DNA of 64,000 nt from Ectobacillus funiculus. Lineage in GTDB: Bacteria; Bacillota; Bacilli; Bacillales; Bacillaceae_G. Below, piece after piece: positions 16,923 to 25,737 of this stretch (position 1 is its first letter; the number at the start of each line of letters is the position of its first letter). Under the pieces are notes generated by a model, which was not told the origin of the DNA, made no database searches, and was given only the letters and a program-made list of their open reading frames with translations. The stretch lies in NCBI RefSeq assembly GCF_042429435.1, contig NZ_JBHMAF010000108.1. The stretch is one strand, 5' to 3'. Both the position numbers and the translations under genes were made by a program.

Positions 16923-16994
16923 GCATTTGCCTATGGGATAATCTCTTTCAGGCTTTGCTTTTTGAATGCAAGTCATGAATAAATAAAAAGCAAA

Positions 16995-17023
16995 TTGAGA
17001 CAATACATAACGGTACATAATAT
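16995..17023 (+). promoter_or_regulatory. Candidate trxA promoter
   Basis: TTGAGA, a 17-base spacer and TAATAT, 62 bases before the trxA start. It separates trxA from the fatty-acid operon. Confidence 0.5.
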
Positions 17024-17085
17024 TCGCCACGCTGAAAAGATAGTGATATACTTTTGGTTAGATTCGCTATAAGGAGGAACTTAAA

Positions 17086-17400
17086 ATGGCAATTGTAAAC
17101 GCAACTGATCAAACTTTCACGAATGAAACAGGAGAAGGTCTAGTACTAGTTGACTTTTGGGCACCATGGTGCGGACCTTGCAAAATGATCGCTCCTGTAT
17201 TAGTTGAAATTGACGAAGAATTAGGCGAAAAAGTGAAGGTTGTAAAAGTAGACGTAGATGAAAACCAAGAAACAGCAGCAAAATTCGAAGTAATGAGCAT
17301 TCCATCTTTATTTGTTATGAAAGATGGCCAAATCGTTGATAAAGCATTAGGCTATAAGCCGAAGGAAGCATTAGTGGAGCTAGTATCCAAGCACTTCTAA
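17086..17400 (+). CDS. trxA: Thioredoxin
   Basis: A 104-residue thioredoxin with the redox motif WAPWCGPCKM and the cis-proline region MSIPSLFVMKDG. It reduces disulphides in the cytoplasm with electrons from thioredoxin reductase. AAGGAGG ribosome site. In B. subtilis uvrC follows trxA directly; here about 10 kb of iron and envelope genes intervene. Confidence 0.97.
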   Translation: MAIVNATDQTFTNETGEGLVLVDFWAPWCGPCKMIAPVLVEIDEELGEKVKVVKVDVDENQETAAKFEVMSIPSLFVMKDGQIVDKALGYKPKEALVELVSKHF

Positions 17401-17419
17401 TTTCAAATGCGGTTCATAA

Positions 17420-17460
17420 AAAACCTGACACTAAAGGTGAGCTTTAGTGTCAGGTTTTTT
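17420..17460 (+). terminator. Terminator after trxA
   Basis: A long perfect stem, AAACCTGACACTAAAG with its complement, around GTGAG, then T6. Confidence 0.93.
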
Positions 17461-17467
17461 ATATTGC

Positions 17468-17548
17468 AGGAAATTTTAGGAATACAGTATAAGTGCAACT
17501 ACGCCTCTGTCTTCGCTTAATGGCTCACCAATTGGCGAGTTTTCTGTA
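17468..17548 (+). repeat. Dispersed repeat, copy F (3' half)
   Basis: Only the second half of the element remains, joined directly to the trxA terminator. The end hairpin is slightly changed (CTCACCAATTGGCGAG). Confidence 0.8.
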
Positions 17549-17731
17549 TGGACAGATTTGAAGCAAGGGGTTAGAAAAAGTGATTTCTTTTTTTAATTCC
17601 TTCATTATATGAAGTAAATGACCGGGTGGACAACTTGGTTAAAAACATAGTGGAGCATGTCCTGTTGTCAAGCCATCATGTATACTCCTTATATTAAAAG
17701 GGAACGGATAACATGAAAGGGGTGCAGGCTT

Positions 17732-17899
17732 ATGAAACGAAAAAACACAAATGAAGCTAGACCGGTTCTTGCTCCTGGATTGGATCGTGGGCAGGAGCTT
17801 GAGCGAAGCGCAACACCGGAAGAGGTAGAACGAGGCGAGTATACGAAGGTTTTCAAGCTGTCCTTGGATGAAGTAGACGCGTCGGATCCTCAAGGATAA
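17732..17899 (+). CDS. Small unknown protein, 55 residues
   Basis: A complete reading frame beginning MKRKNTNEARPVLAPGLDRG and ending in an acidic tail DEVDASDPQG. GAAAGGGG ribosome site and a following hairpin. Hydrophilic, charged, no membrane segment. Not recognised; codon use looks like that of its neighbours. Confidence 0.6.
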   Translation: MKRKNTNEARPVLAPGLDRGQELERSATPEEVERGEYTKVFKLSLDEVDASDPQG

Positions 17900-17909
17900 A
17901 GCTAATCCT

Positions 17910-17936
17910 CAAAGGTCACGTTTTCAGTGACCTTTG
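17910..17936 (+). terminator. Hairpin after the 55-residue protein
   Basis: Perfect 10-bp stem CAAAGGTCAC / GTGACCTTTG; the following sequence is only moderately T-rich. Confidence 0.6.
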
Positions 17937-18158
17937 GGTCAATTTAGTATAGTTTGTTTTATCTTGTTAAGGCTGCTGTAGATTGTCACTCGCCTGTCTC
18001 TTAATATTTTCCATTTTCGCGCATAGGGATAATTATCCCTTAGATACATAATAAAATGATTTTTTAAGTGTATTATTATATATAAAATATATGTATGCAC
18101 TATACGAACATTGTTAATATTGTTAAGTTTAAATGTACACATTTCTCAGAAAAACTCA

Positions 18159-18217
18159 TTGACAATGAGAATTATTCTCTTTTATAATGACGATAGTTAA
18201 AGTGAAAATCGTTATCA
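18159..18217 (+). promoter_or_regulatory. Sigma-A promoter with two Fur boxes
   Basis: TTGACA at 18159 and TATAAT at 18183 with an 18-base spacer. A Fur box in the 7-1-7 form (TGAGAATTATTCTCT, 18166-18180) fills the spacer; a second, weaker one (TGAAAATCGTTATCA) lies at 18203-18217. Iron repression of the lipoprotein gene is predicted. Confidence 0.85.
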
Positions 18218-18242
18218 TGTACAGAAATAGGGGGAGCAAGGC

Positions 18243-19415
18243 ATGAATTGGAAGTTAAAGGTATTATCAGCAGCAGCGGTGACATCTATTTTATTTGCGG
18301 GATGTGCTAAGCAGGAGACTGCAGGCTCAACAGAGACAAAGAAAGAGCAAGCAGAGAAAAAAGAAGAGAAAACAGCAGAAGTAACAAAAGAAGCAATCGT
18401 ACAAGCGTATAAGGATGCAGTTACAGAGCTAGACAAAGCAAAGGCAGGACAAGAAGTTGATTTTGATAAGGTAACAACTTTATACAAAGAAAACCTGCAA
18501 ACTCTTGTACAAGCACGTGATGCTGAATTTACAGAGCAAATTGACCAAACGATTACAGCAGCGCTAGAAGCGGGCAAAAAGAAAGAAATGGATCCAATTA
18601 TCACGCGTCAGCTATTTGATAAATTGATGCAAAAGGAATTGTTCCAAACATTGCGTCATGAGTTTAAAGAAATTGATGAAAATTGGGGCAAGACAGAGGA
18701 AGTAAAGGAAGAATACGAGGAAGCATTAACGTTCTATAAAGTGCTTGAAGGCACAGTAACAAAGCGTGATGCAGCGTACGGAACGAAGATGGTGGATACA
18801 ATCAATGGCGGCTTCAGCGAAATGAAGACAGCGATTGACAAAGGAGATAAGCTTGCATTCCAACTTGGCAAGCAGGTGGTTGATAAAACAATTATGAAAA
18901 CATTCTACTTTGCAACAGGTGCTCTGCCGAACGGTTATGCAACAAAAGCAGCTGAGGAGGCAAAAACTGATGCAACAGCAGCAAAGATTGAGCAGGCAGA
19001 AGGCTGGGCTTTCTACCAGGCAATCTATCCATACTTGAAAAAGAACTCTCCTGAAGAGGGCGATGCAATCTTAAAGCAATTTGATCTGCAAACAGATGTG
19101 AAAACATTAGATCCAGCATTGGTGAACAAAACATTTGTACGCGGCTGGGTGAATGTGGCGCTTTCTGAGTATAAGGAAAGCCAAGAAATGTTCAATGAAG
19201 ATAAAGGTGCCATTACAGCCATGGAAGGCGCATTGTTCATCAACATGATTGAGAGCGACTTGAAGACATTAATCGGCGAGCAGGAAACAGCAGCTTTAAC
19301 AGCATCTACACAAGCGTACCTTGATGCTGCGAAAGCGAAGGACAAAGCAGCAGCTGATAAGGCTTTAGCTGAAATCAAGTCTGTGCTTGATAAAGTCGTA
19401 CAAGCGACAAAATAA
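18243..19415 (+). CDS. Iron-regulated lipoprotein of unknown exact function
   Basis: A 390-residue secreted lipoprotein: signal peptide with lipobox LFAGC (C21), a lysine/glutamate-rich linker (about 25-50), then an all-helical body. Two stretches of it (EEALTFYKVLEGTVTKRD and EGWAFYQAIYPYLK) look like divergent internal repeats. The same domain type seems to recur in the protein at 23978, next to the FTR1 permease. Fur boxes in its promoter point to iron uptake, and a surface ferric-ion-binding partner of FTR1 is the likeliest role. It lacks the EfeO peptidase-like HxxE signature, so it is not plainly EfeO. Confidence 0.75.
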   Translation: MNWKLKVLSAAAVTSILFAGCAKQETAGSTETKKEQAEKKEEKTAEVTKEAIVQAYKDAVTELDKAKAGQEVDFDKVTTLYKENLQTLVQARDAEFTEQIDQTITAALEAGKKKEMDPIITRQLFDKLMQKELFQTLRHEFKEIDENWGKTEEVKEEYEEALTFYKVLEGTVTKRDAAYGTKMVDTINGGFSEMKTAIDKGDKLAFQLGKQVVDKTIMKTFYFATGALPNGYATKAAEEAKTDATAAKIEQAEGWAFYQAIYPYLKKNSPEEGDAILKQFDLQTDVKTLDPALVNKTFVRGWVNVALSEYKESQEMFNEDKGAITAMEGALFINMIESDLKTLIGEQETAALTASTQAYLDAAKAKDKAAADKALAEIKSVLDKVVQATK

Positions 19416-19466
19416 GCAGAAATCGGACGCACTTTTACAAAAATCGTTTATACTAAGATGAAAGGA

Positions 19467-19499
19467 CAACCTTGTTGGAAAGCAAGGTTGCTTCTTTTT
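19467..19499 (+). terminator. Terminator after the lipoprotein gene
   Basis: Stem CAACCTTG / CAAGGTTG and the T-rich CTTCTTTTT. Confidence 0.88.
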
Positions 19500-19530
19500 G
19501 TTACAACAGTAAGAAAGCAGAGCTTTTAAA

Positions 19531-19711
19531 GTGCTGTCTAGCTCCAGCGCCCAGCCCCTCGCAGTCAAATAACCTTCACCGCAGAAGGAAAAAAATCGCT
19601 TTTCATGGTGAAGAACACAAGCAATAATTCTGTGTATTTGTTCCGTCCGAATCACGCATTTTGTGCGCAGATTGTTTGTCTGTCGGCGCTAACTAGGGTG
19701 CTTACGCTTTT
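19531..19711 (+). repeat. Second repeat family, GTCTAGCTCCAGCGCC type
   Basis: About 180 bases from GCTGTCTAGCTCCAGCGC to CGGCGCTAACTAGGGTGC then TTACGCTTTT. Short repeats with these end sequences are common in Bacillus-related genomes (recalled, not searched). Single copy in the window, joined directly to copy G of the main repeat. Confidence 0.65.
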
Positions 19712-19713
19712 CT

Positions 19714-19836
19714 TACACTGTAAGAAAGTGTAAATTTCTAGCTGGATGCTAATTCGATGTAGCGAGAAATGTTAGGAATAAAGTATAAGTACAACTACGC
19801 CTCTGTCTTCGCCCAAAGGCAGGGCTCGCCAGTCAG
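19714..19836 (+). repeat. Dispersed repeat, copy G (3' end replaced)
   Basis: It matches the family up to GGCTCGCCAGTCAG and then runs into the ribosome site of the next gene, so the closing hairpin is lost. Transcription could therefore pass into the epimerase operon. Confidence 0.85.
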
Positions 19837-19853
19837 AAATGGAGGAACTGCAC

Positions 19854-20801
19854 GTGAACATTCTTATTACGGGAGGCGCTGGGTTTATCGGCAGCCATTT
19901 AGCGCTTCGTCTTTTGCAGGATGGAAAGAAAGTTGTGTTATTAGATAGCTTTCATCCGCACTATTCAAGGGAGCGCAAGCAATATCATATTGAACAGGTA
20001 CAGCAGCATGGAGCAGTATCTTTTTATGAGTGCGATGTGCTGCATAAAGAAGATCTAAGGGCTGTCATACAGCAGGAAAAAATTGATACAGTTGTTCACT
20101 TAGCTGCCTTGCCCGGTGTACGTCCTTCTTTGGAAATGCCGTCCTTATATATAGATGTAAATGTAAAAGGAACAACTAATGTTCTCTCATGTGCAGGAGA
20201 AGAGGGAGTTAAGAAGGTGGTATTCGCTTCTTCCTCTTCTGTGTATGGAGAGCAAGTAGGAATGCCGCTTGCTGAGCATATGGCTAATGGAAAAGTATTG
20301 TCTCCGTACGCTGCTTCCAAGTTTGGCGCAGAGTCGCTTTGCTATGCGTTTCAATATATGTACGGCTTTCAAGTAAACATATTGCGCTTTTTTACGGTAT
20401 ACGGACCTTGGAGCCGACCTGATATGGCGATTGGGATTTTTTTGCGCAAGCTGCTTCGGCAAGAGGAGATTAGCGTGTATGGCACAGGAACCGGCCGCGA
20501 TTATACATATATTGATGATATTGTAAACGGCATCGTGTTTACCCTAGAATCCAAACATAGCGATGTGTACAATCTCGGCTCTCATGCTCCTGTACTGATG
20601 ACGGAGCTATTAGATGAGCTCCGCCGTTATTTCCCAGCTATGCGCGTAAAGCAAGAAGAAGGGAGAATGGGTGATGTGACGTCGACATGGGCGGATATTA
20701 CAAAGGCACAAACGAAGCTAGGCTATCAACCGAGTGTTTCGTTTGAGGAAGGTTTAGAGCGGACAGTTGTCTGGGCAAGGAAGCATGCGCATCTTCTTTA
20801 G
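19854..20801 (+). CDS. NAD-dependent nucleotide-sugar epimerase/dehydratase
   Basis: A 315-residue extended short-chain dehydrogenase. The start is GTG 19854 with GGAGG eight bases upstream. NAD-binding GGAGFIGSH near the N-terminus; catalytic region ASSSSVYG and YAASK (Y-x3-K). Closest in form to UDP-glucuronate/UDP-glucose 4-epimerases, but substrate is not certain. It opens a four-gene operon (epimerase, flippase-like protein, phosphatase-superfamily protein, glycosyltransferase) whose genes overlap, suggesting synthesis of a surface glycolipid or glycan. Confidence 0.85.
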   Translation: MNILITGGAGFIGSHLALRLLQDGKKVVLLDSFHPHYSRERKQYHIEQVQQHGAVSFYECDVLHKEDLRAVIQQEKIDTVVHLAALPGVRPSLEMPSLYIDVNVKGTTNVLSCAGEEGVKKVVFASSSSVYGEQVGMPLAEHMANGKVLSPYAASKFGAESLCYAFQYMYGFQVNILRFFTVYGPWSRPDMAIGIFLRKLLRQEEISVYGTGTGRDYTYIDDIVNGIVFTLESKHSDVYNLGSHAPVLMTELLDELRRYFPAMRVKQEEGRMGDVTSTWADITKAQTKLGYQPSVSFEEGLERTVVWARKHAHLL

Positions 20802-21702
20802 GATTGTTGGTGTTGCTTGCTTGTTTTTGTTTGTTGGATTGTCCTTTCATGTGTTGGATTTACAGTCCCTTTTCATGCAGATGCGATCTCTGTTGCATCG
20901 TCCCATTTTACTTGCTTTGCTCGTCGGCTTGTATGGAGCTTCATTTTTGCTGAAGACTTATGCCTGGCGTTTATATTTGCATGAGAAGATTACGTTGCGT
21001 GAAGGATTGTACGGTTTGTTGTATAGTCTGCTTGTAAATCATTTGTCACCACTGAAAATCGGCGATGCTGTCCGCATTGCTGCTGTGACGAAACGGGGGC
21101 GTGTTTCCTGGGCGGAAGCAGCGCAATCTGTGATTGTGATGCGCCTGCTCGATTTGTTAATACTTGGCTTGTTCGGCGCCTTTGGGACGCTGCTCCTGTT
21201 TCAGCAGCTGAGTGTCCGTGTGCTGCTGTTTGTGTTGGGCTGCGTCTTGATGTTAATCATCGCCTTATTTTTGCGTCATAAAGCCCCTAGCTTTCTTCAG
21301 AAGCAGCTCCAGCAGCTAAGCAGTGCTTTGCAAGGAGGGCGCGGCGCAGCTATCGTTTTGCTCGTTGCGGTAAGCTGGATCTTTGAAGCTTTCGTTATTT
21401 TTGGCATAAGCAGCAATGTTTCCTTCTGGGAGGCTGTATGGGTAAATAGCGTTACCATTGCCGGTCAAGTATTTCAGCTAACACCGGGCGGGGTCGGTAC
21501 ATATGAAACTGTGATGACATTTGCGCTGAGGGCTGTCGGTGTGCCCGTGCAAAAGGCGTATGAATGGGCGCTTCTTAGTCACGGCTTTAAATTTTTGTTT
21601 TCATATGGAGCGGGATTGCTTGTCTTTCTTATATATCCAATTCAGCTTGCCTCGTATCTGCGCTATAAAAAGAAGGGAGAGACTAACGAGTGGAGGAAGT
21701 AA
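20785..21702 (+). CDS. Lysylphosphatidylglycerol-synthase-TM-type (UPF0104) membrane protein
   Basis: A 305-residue protein with about eight membrane segments. The start chosen is ATG 20785, overlapping the epimerase gene by 17 bases. Family signs are LVNHLSPLKIGDAVRI and QLTPGGVGTYETV, conserved in the membrane half of MprF and in AglD-like proteins. Such proteins act in lipid or lipid-linked sugar handling at the membrane. The MprF-type catalytic C-terminal domain is absent. Confidence 0.82.
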   Translation: MRIFFRIVGVACLFLFVGLSFHVLDLQSLFMQMRSLLHRPILLALLVGLYGASFLLKTYAWRLYLHEKITLREGLYGLLYSLLVNHLSPLKIGDAVRIAAVTKRGRVSWAEAAQSVIVMRLLDLLILGLFGAFGTLLLFQQLSVRVLLFVLGCVLMLIIALFLRHKAPSFLQKQLQQLSSALQGGRGAAIVLLVAVSWIFEAFVIFGISSNVSFWEAVWVNSVTIAGQVFQLTPGGVGTYETVMTFALRAVGVPVQKAYEWALLSHGFKFLFSYGAGLLVFLIYPIQLASYLRYKKKGETNEWRK

Positions 21703-23162
21703 AAAAAGCATCAAAGTTTGAGAAAGTGGCGGCACGCTGTTGGAATTTACTAAATGAAGGAAAACCGTTTACGCCGATATTTGTTATTGGAACATTCCTT
21801 TTGTTCCATATCGCAGAAGTTGGAACGGGAAGCTTTTGGGGGAATATGCTCGGCAGCCTTCTTCTTGTGCTGCCGCTCCTTGTTTTATACTATATATTTG
21901 ATTTTCCATTATTTCTGCGAAACTATTTATGGATTCCGTTCATTGCTTATTTGATGATGTTTGGACAGTTTACATTATCCCTTTTGCTGCTGGCAATCGG
22001 GTTGTACTTCTTTTTTACTGTCTTTTTTTGGGGAACGTTTTATTATCATTTACGCATTGGCACGTCGTGGCTCAATTTCACGCGTTTTTGGAAGCTTGTC
22101 TTAAAAAACAGCGATTCTACAAGCGGCAACGCGCAAGAACAGCTGCCTAAGTTTTTGCTTGTGCTGTCACTTTGGCAATATGGTTTTAATGCACTCTCTG
22201 CGGGCGGCTTTGCCTCTGTTGATATTTCGTTGCTTCTTATGTTTTACGGCGGATTATTGCTATATACAATCATTTTGCATCGTAATTTATTTGATTGGAA
22301 GCCAAAGGCGATTGCGACATATACGAACAATGCGCCTGTTCCAACAGAGGCTATTAGCGATAAGGTTGTGGTCATTGTCATTGACGGTATGAGAAAGGAC
22401 CGTTTTGATGTTGCGCATACACCGTATTTGGACTCTCTTCGAAAAAATGGTACGGAGTTTACAAATATGGAAACAGTGTATCCAGCTCGGACAGTCGTTT
22501 GTTTCTCGTCCATGTTTACCGGTACGTACTCATTTGAGCATGGAATTAAATCTAATATGGTTTGGAAGCACGGCGTAAATGTGGAAAGTATTTTTGACTC
22601 GCTTCGCAAGATTGGGAAAAAGGGGAAAATGCTTGCAGTAGCCCACCTTGTTGATGCATTTGGCGATGATGTAGAAACATACACAGCTGTGATGAAGAAT
22701 GATATTGTAGATTCGCAAATTATGAAAAAAGCCAAAAAAATTATGGATGAGCAGAACCCGGATTTGTTCATTGTTCAGCTTATTTCAACAGACCAAACTG
22801 GTCACAGTCGCGGGGTATTATATGATGAGTATCTTCAAAAAATATATGAAGCGGATCAGCATGTAAAAGATTTTATTGGGCATCTGGAGAAAACAGGAAA
22901 AGCAGAAAATACGACTTTTATCATTTGTGCGGATCATGGACAAGCGGATGGCATCGGCGGACATGGCCATTTAGATGAGGGAGAGCGGATTGTGCCGTTT
23001 TTTATGTACGGTCCAAGTATTAAGGAAGGCGTTCGGATTGAAGAAAAACAAAGTTTAGTATCCGTTGCTTCGACAATCGCGTATTTGCTTGGGGCTCCGT
23101 ATCCGTCACACAGCCGGGGCCCTGTTTTGTTGGATGCTGTTGAGGAGAGAAAAAAAGGATGA
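21690..23162 (+). CDS. Membrane-anchored alkaline-phosphatase-superfamily hydrolase
   Basis: A 490-residue protein. Four or five N-terminal membrane segments (to about residue 190) are followed by a type I phosphodiesterase/alkaline phosphatase domain: metal-binding VIVIDGMRKDRFD, the threonine nucleophile in PARTVVCFSS, DQTGHSRG, and ADHGQADGIGGHGH. All metal ligands appear present. It starts at GTG 21690 inside the end of the previous gene. Probably hydrolyses or transfers a phospho-headgroup on an envelope glycolipid; substrate unknown. Confidence 0.82.
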   Translation: MEEVKKASKFEKVAARCWNLLNEGKPFTPIFVIGTFLLFHIAEVGTGSFWGNMLGSLLLVLPLLVLYYIFDFPLFLRNYLWIPFIAYLMMFGQFTLSLLLLAIGLYFFFTVFFWGTFYYHLRIGTSWLNFTRFWKLVLKNSDSTSGNAQEQLPKFLLVLSLWQYGFNALSAGGFASVDISLLLMFYGGLLLYTIILHRNLFDWKPKAIATYTNNAPVPTEAISDKVVVIVIDGMRKDRFDVAHTPYLDSLRKNGTEFTNMETVYPARTVVCFSSMFTGTYSFEHGIKSNMVWKHGVNVESIFDSLRKIGKKGKMLAVAHLVDAFGDDVETYTAVMKNDIVDSQIMKKAKKIMDEQNPDLFIVQLISTDQTGHSRGVLYDEYLQKIYEADQHVKDFIGHLEKTGKAENTTFIICADHGQADGIGGHGHLDEGERIVPFFMYGPSIKEGVRIEEKQSLVSVASTIAYLLGAPYPSHSRGPVLLDAVEERKKG

Positions 23163-23911
23163 AGCAGCATGTGATTGTATTTTTACCGGCACATAATGAA
23201 GAAGAGGCTATTGGCGAGGTGATTCGCAATGTGCCGCGTTATTTTCATCCGGATGTTTTCGTAGAGGTGCTTATTGTTGACGATGGATCAACCGATGGAA
23301 CAGTACGAGCTGCAAGAGAAGCAGGAGCCGATTATATCGTATCAAAGCCTGTAAATGAGGGTCTTGGTGCAGCGGTACGGACTGCACTTGGGGAGTGCTG
23401 TAAGCTCGGGGCTCACATTGGAGTCATGATTGATGCCGATAACGAATATCCGGCGGATGAAATTCCTGATATTTTGCTGCCCATTTTTGAAGGGAAAGCT
23501 GATTATACGATGGGATCGCGTTTTTTAGGAACGATTCGCGGCATGAAGCTGCATCGAAGGCTTGGGAACTATTGCTTTACACTTTTACAATCTCTGCTTC
23601 TTAGAAAATGGATCTATGACGGACAGTCTGGTATGCGTGCCTTTTCTCGCCAGGCGATGGAGCATGGAGAAATTGTGCATGATTACAATTATGCGCAGGT
23701 GCTAACCTTGAACTTGGTAAGAAAAGGATTTCGTGTTCAAGAGGTTCCCATTACGTATAAGGTACGAGAAACCGGGGAGTCCTTCATTAAATTTCGAAAG
23801 TATCTGTTCAATGTGCTGCCAGCTATTTTTCGAGAAATAAGCCGCCCTGTACGGCAGGTGCCCATTGATTATGAGGCACATTTGTTAACAAGTGAGAAGA
23901 AATGCTCCTAA
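23159..23911 (+). CDS. Family 2 glycosyltransferase
   Basis: A 250-residue GT-A enzyme with VFLPAHNEEEAIG, the nucleotide-binding VDDGSTDGT and the DAD metal motif in MIDADNEYP. It resembles dolichyl-/polyprenyl-phosphate sugar transferases but lacks C-terminal membrane segments. Its ATG overlaps the previous stop (ATGA), and it closes the envelope operon. Confidence 0.88.
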   Translation: MKQHVIVFLPAHNEEEAIGEVIRNVPRYFHPDVFVEVLIVDDGSTDGTVRAAREAGADYIVSKPVNEGLGAAVRTALGECCKLGAHIGVMIDADNEYPADEIPDILLPIFEGKADYTMGSRFLGTIRGMKLHRRLGNYCFTLLQSLLLRKWIYDGQSGMRAFSRQAMEHGEIVHDYNYAQVLTLNLVRKGFRVQEVPITYKVRETGESFIKFRKYLFNVLPAIFREISRPVRQVPIDYEAHLLTSEKKCS

Positions 23912-23926
23912 TGAGTATTTCTTCTC

Positions 23927-23955
23927 TTGACAATAAAATTGATAATCATTATCAT
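23927..23955 (+). promoter_or_regulatory. Promoter with a perfect Fur box
   Basis: TTGACA at 23927, a 17-base spacer and TATCAT at 23950. A perfect 7-1-7 Fur box, TGATAATCATTATCA, covers 23940-23954. Strong iron repression of the following two genes is predicted. Confidence 0.93.
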
Positions 23956-23977
23956 TAAACGCGGGAGGGAACTAGTT

Positions 23978-24733
23978 ATGAAAAAGTTTATCTTATCCTT
24001 TTTAGTCGCAATTTTTACAATATTTTCTATACATACGAGCATCTTTGCGTATTCGTACGGAAATCCGAACGAGGAAGCCATTGCTGAAGCTTATAAGCAA
24101 ATGGCCACGAAGCTTGATGAGAATCCGCCAAACTATACAGAGGCAAAAAAGATTTATGAAACGGTTCGTGAAGAAATTGATATGCATATGGGACCAGGGC
24201 CTTCTAAAGCAATTATGCAAAACTTTGAAAAAAAGCAAAAAGATGAGCTTACACAAAATATGCAAAAGCTCCTTGTCCTCAATATTAATCGCCGTTTGTC
24301 GAGTATTGAGGAAAATTTCACCGATTATGATACGGGCAAGCGATTGCTGGCAAAAGGATTTGCAACCTATGAAACACTTTCGCCAATAATCGCAAGCAAG
24401 GATAAAGAGCTTGATACAAAGCTGCGCGGTGAATTTAACAAGGCACTTGAAGCACTTGGAAATCCAGGATTGTTCGGAGTTGGAAAAAAGGAAGCAAACA
24501 AGGATCAGTTCGTAGAAAGCAAAAAAATCATTTTAAGCAATTTGCAGACGGAATTTAAAGTCGAAAGCTTAAAGTCTGGTCACTTTACAGCAGCTGGTGA
24601 GGAAACGACATCAGCAGCGAAAAAGACAGAGTGGACAGATCTCAGCAGCTTGAAGAACTGGCTGCCAATTGTCATCATTGTAATTGTGCTTGTTGGTGTT
24701 ATTGTATATGCAGTACGAAAAAGAAGGAAATAA
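23978..24733 (+). CDS. Membrane-anchored iron-uptake accessory protein
   Basis: A 251-residue protein: N-terminal signal peptide (MKKFILSFLVAIFTIFS), a helical extracytoplasmic domain (about 30-205), and a C-terminal membrane anchor IVIIVIVLVGVIVYA ending RKRRK. The start is ATG 23978 behind GGGAGGGA; upstream codons lie in the promoter. Its domain appears related to the lipoprotein at 18243 (compare EEAIAEAYKQ with KEAIVQAYKD). It sits between a perfect Fur box and the FTR1 gene, so it probably presents iron to the permease. In some other bacteria such a domain is fused to FTR1 (recalled; inference here). Confidence 0.78.
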   Translation: MKKFILSFLVAIFTIFSIHTSIFAYSYGNPNEEAIAEAYKQMATKLDENPPNYTEAKKIYETVREEIDMHMGPGPSKAIMQNFEKKQKDELTQNMQKLLVLNINRRLSSIEENFTDYDTGKRLLAKGFATYETLSPIIASKDKELDTKLRGEFNKALEALGNPGLFGVGKKEANKDQFVESKKIILSNLQTEFKVESLKSGHFTAAGEETTSAAKKTEWTDLSSLKNWLPIVIIVIVLVGVIVYAVRKRRK

Positions 24734-24761
24734 TGAAGGAATATGAAGGGGAGGAAGAGCA

Positions 24762-25676
24762 ATGCAACTGCAGGCGTTTCTCATTACATTTCGCGAAGTG
24801 CTGGAGGCTTTGCTAATCGTTGGCATTATTACAACGTACTTAAAACGAACAGACAATAAGAAGTTTGTGAAATATGTTTGGATGGGGGCAGGTCTTGCGG
24901 TTGCAGCGAGCTATTTCATCGCTCTTCTTTTTCAAGTTGTATTCACTGGCTTTGCGGCCATGGGCAGCGAGATTTATTTGAAGATCGGGATTATGTTTGT
25001 TTCAGCCATTTTGCTCACACAAATGGTGTTTTGGATGGCAGAGCATAGTAAGGACATAAAGTCTAGCGTGGAAGGAAAAATGGGGCAGTTCATTACAGCT
25101 GGAAACGTTATTGGTATGGTTATGCACTCCTTCCTTGTTGTAGTACGTGAAGGTGTTGAAACAGTCTTTTTCTTTGCGGCGATTACGGGCGGCAACATTG
25201 GTCAGGCGATGCAAGGATGGGGAGCAATCTCCGGTGCAGTTGCAGCTGCACTGGTGAGCTATATGTTCTTTAAAGGAACGATGCGTATTTCACTAAAGGC
25301 TTTTTTCAAAACGACAGGAGTGTTTATCGTTCTTATTGCAGCTGGTTTACTTGTGCAGGGAGTAGGCATTTTACAGGATATCAAGCTTTTGGGCAGCGTA
25401 ATCCCTCATTTATATGATATTACATGGCTGCTTCCGGAGCATCCAATTGATTATGAGCATTATTTACGCGATACAGGAACTGCACCGCTGTTATCTGGTG
25501 ATATCGGTATTTTCCTAAAAGCGTTTCTCGGTTATTCTTCGATGCCGTCGATTGAAGAGGTGATTGTGTATCTTGGCTACTATGTTGTAATTTATTTGTT
25601 TGTTTCATCGAAGCAGCCAAGCACAAGGATCAAAGCGGAACCGGAGAAAAAAGTATTACAAGTAAATAATCAATGA
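24762..25676 (+). CDS. FTR1-family high-affinity iron permease
   Basis: A 304-residue membrane protein with about seven membrane segments and the two ferric-ion motifs of the FTR1/EfeU family: REVLE at residues 11-15 and REGVE at 129-133. It starts with the first membrane helix and has no N-terminal extracytoplasmic extension. It is co-transcribed with the preceding anchored protein under the Fur box. No EfeO or EfeB gene is nearby, so the partners appear to be the two related domain proteins at 18243 and 23978. Confidence 0.92.
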   Translation: MQLQAFLITFREVLEALLIVGIITTYLKRTDNKKFVKYVWMGAGLAVAASYFIALLFQVVFTGFAAMGSEIYLKIGIMFVSAILLTQMVFWMAEHSKDIKSSVEGKMGQFITAGNVIGMVMHSFLVVVREGVETVFFFAAITGGNIGQAMQGWGAISGAVAAALVSYMFFKGTMRISLKAFFKTTGVFIVLIAAGLLVQGVGILQDIKLLGSVIPHLYDITWLLPEHPIDYEHYLRDTGTAPLLSGDIGIFLKAFLGYSSMPSIEEVIVYLGYYVVIYLFVSSKQPSTRIKAEPEKKVLQVNNQ

Positions 25677-25680
25677 ATTA

Positions 25681-25711
25681 AAAGTACAAGGCATGCGCCT
25701 TGTACTTTTTT
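25681..25711 (+). terminator. Terminator after the iron permease
   Basis: Perfect 12-bp stem AAAGTACAAGGC / GCCTTGTACTTT, loop ATGC, T-tract. Confidence 0.95.
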
Positions 25712-25737
25712 TAGCAGGTAAGTAAGGGGGAGTTATT

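Noticed and set aside
18243..19415. Calling the Fur-regulated lipoprotein EfeO
   Set aside because: The M75-type HxxE signature of EfeO is not visible, and its repeated helical units better match the protein beside FTR1.
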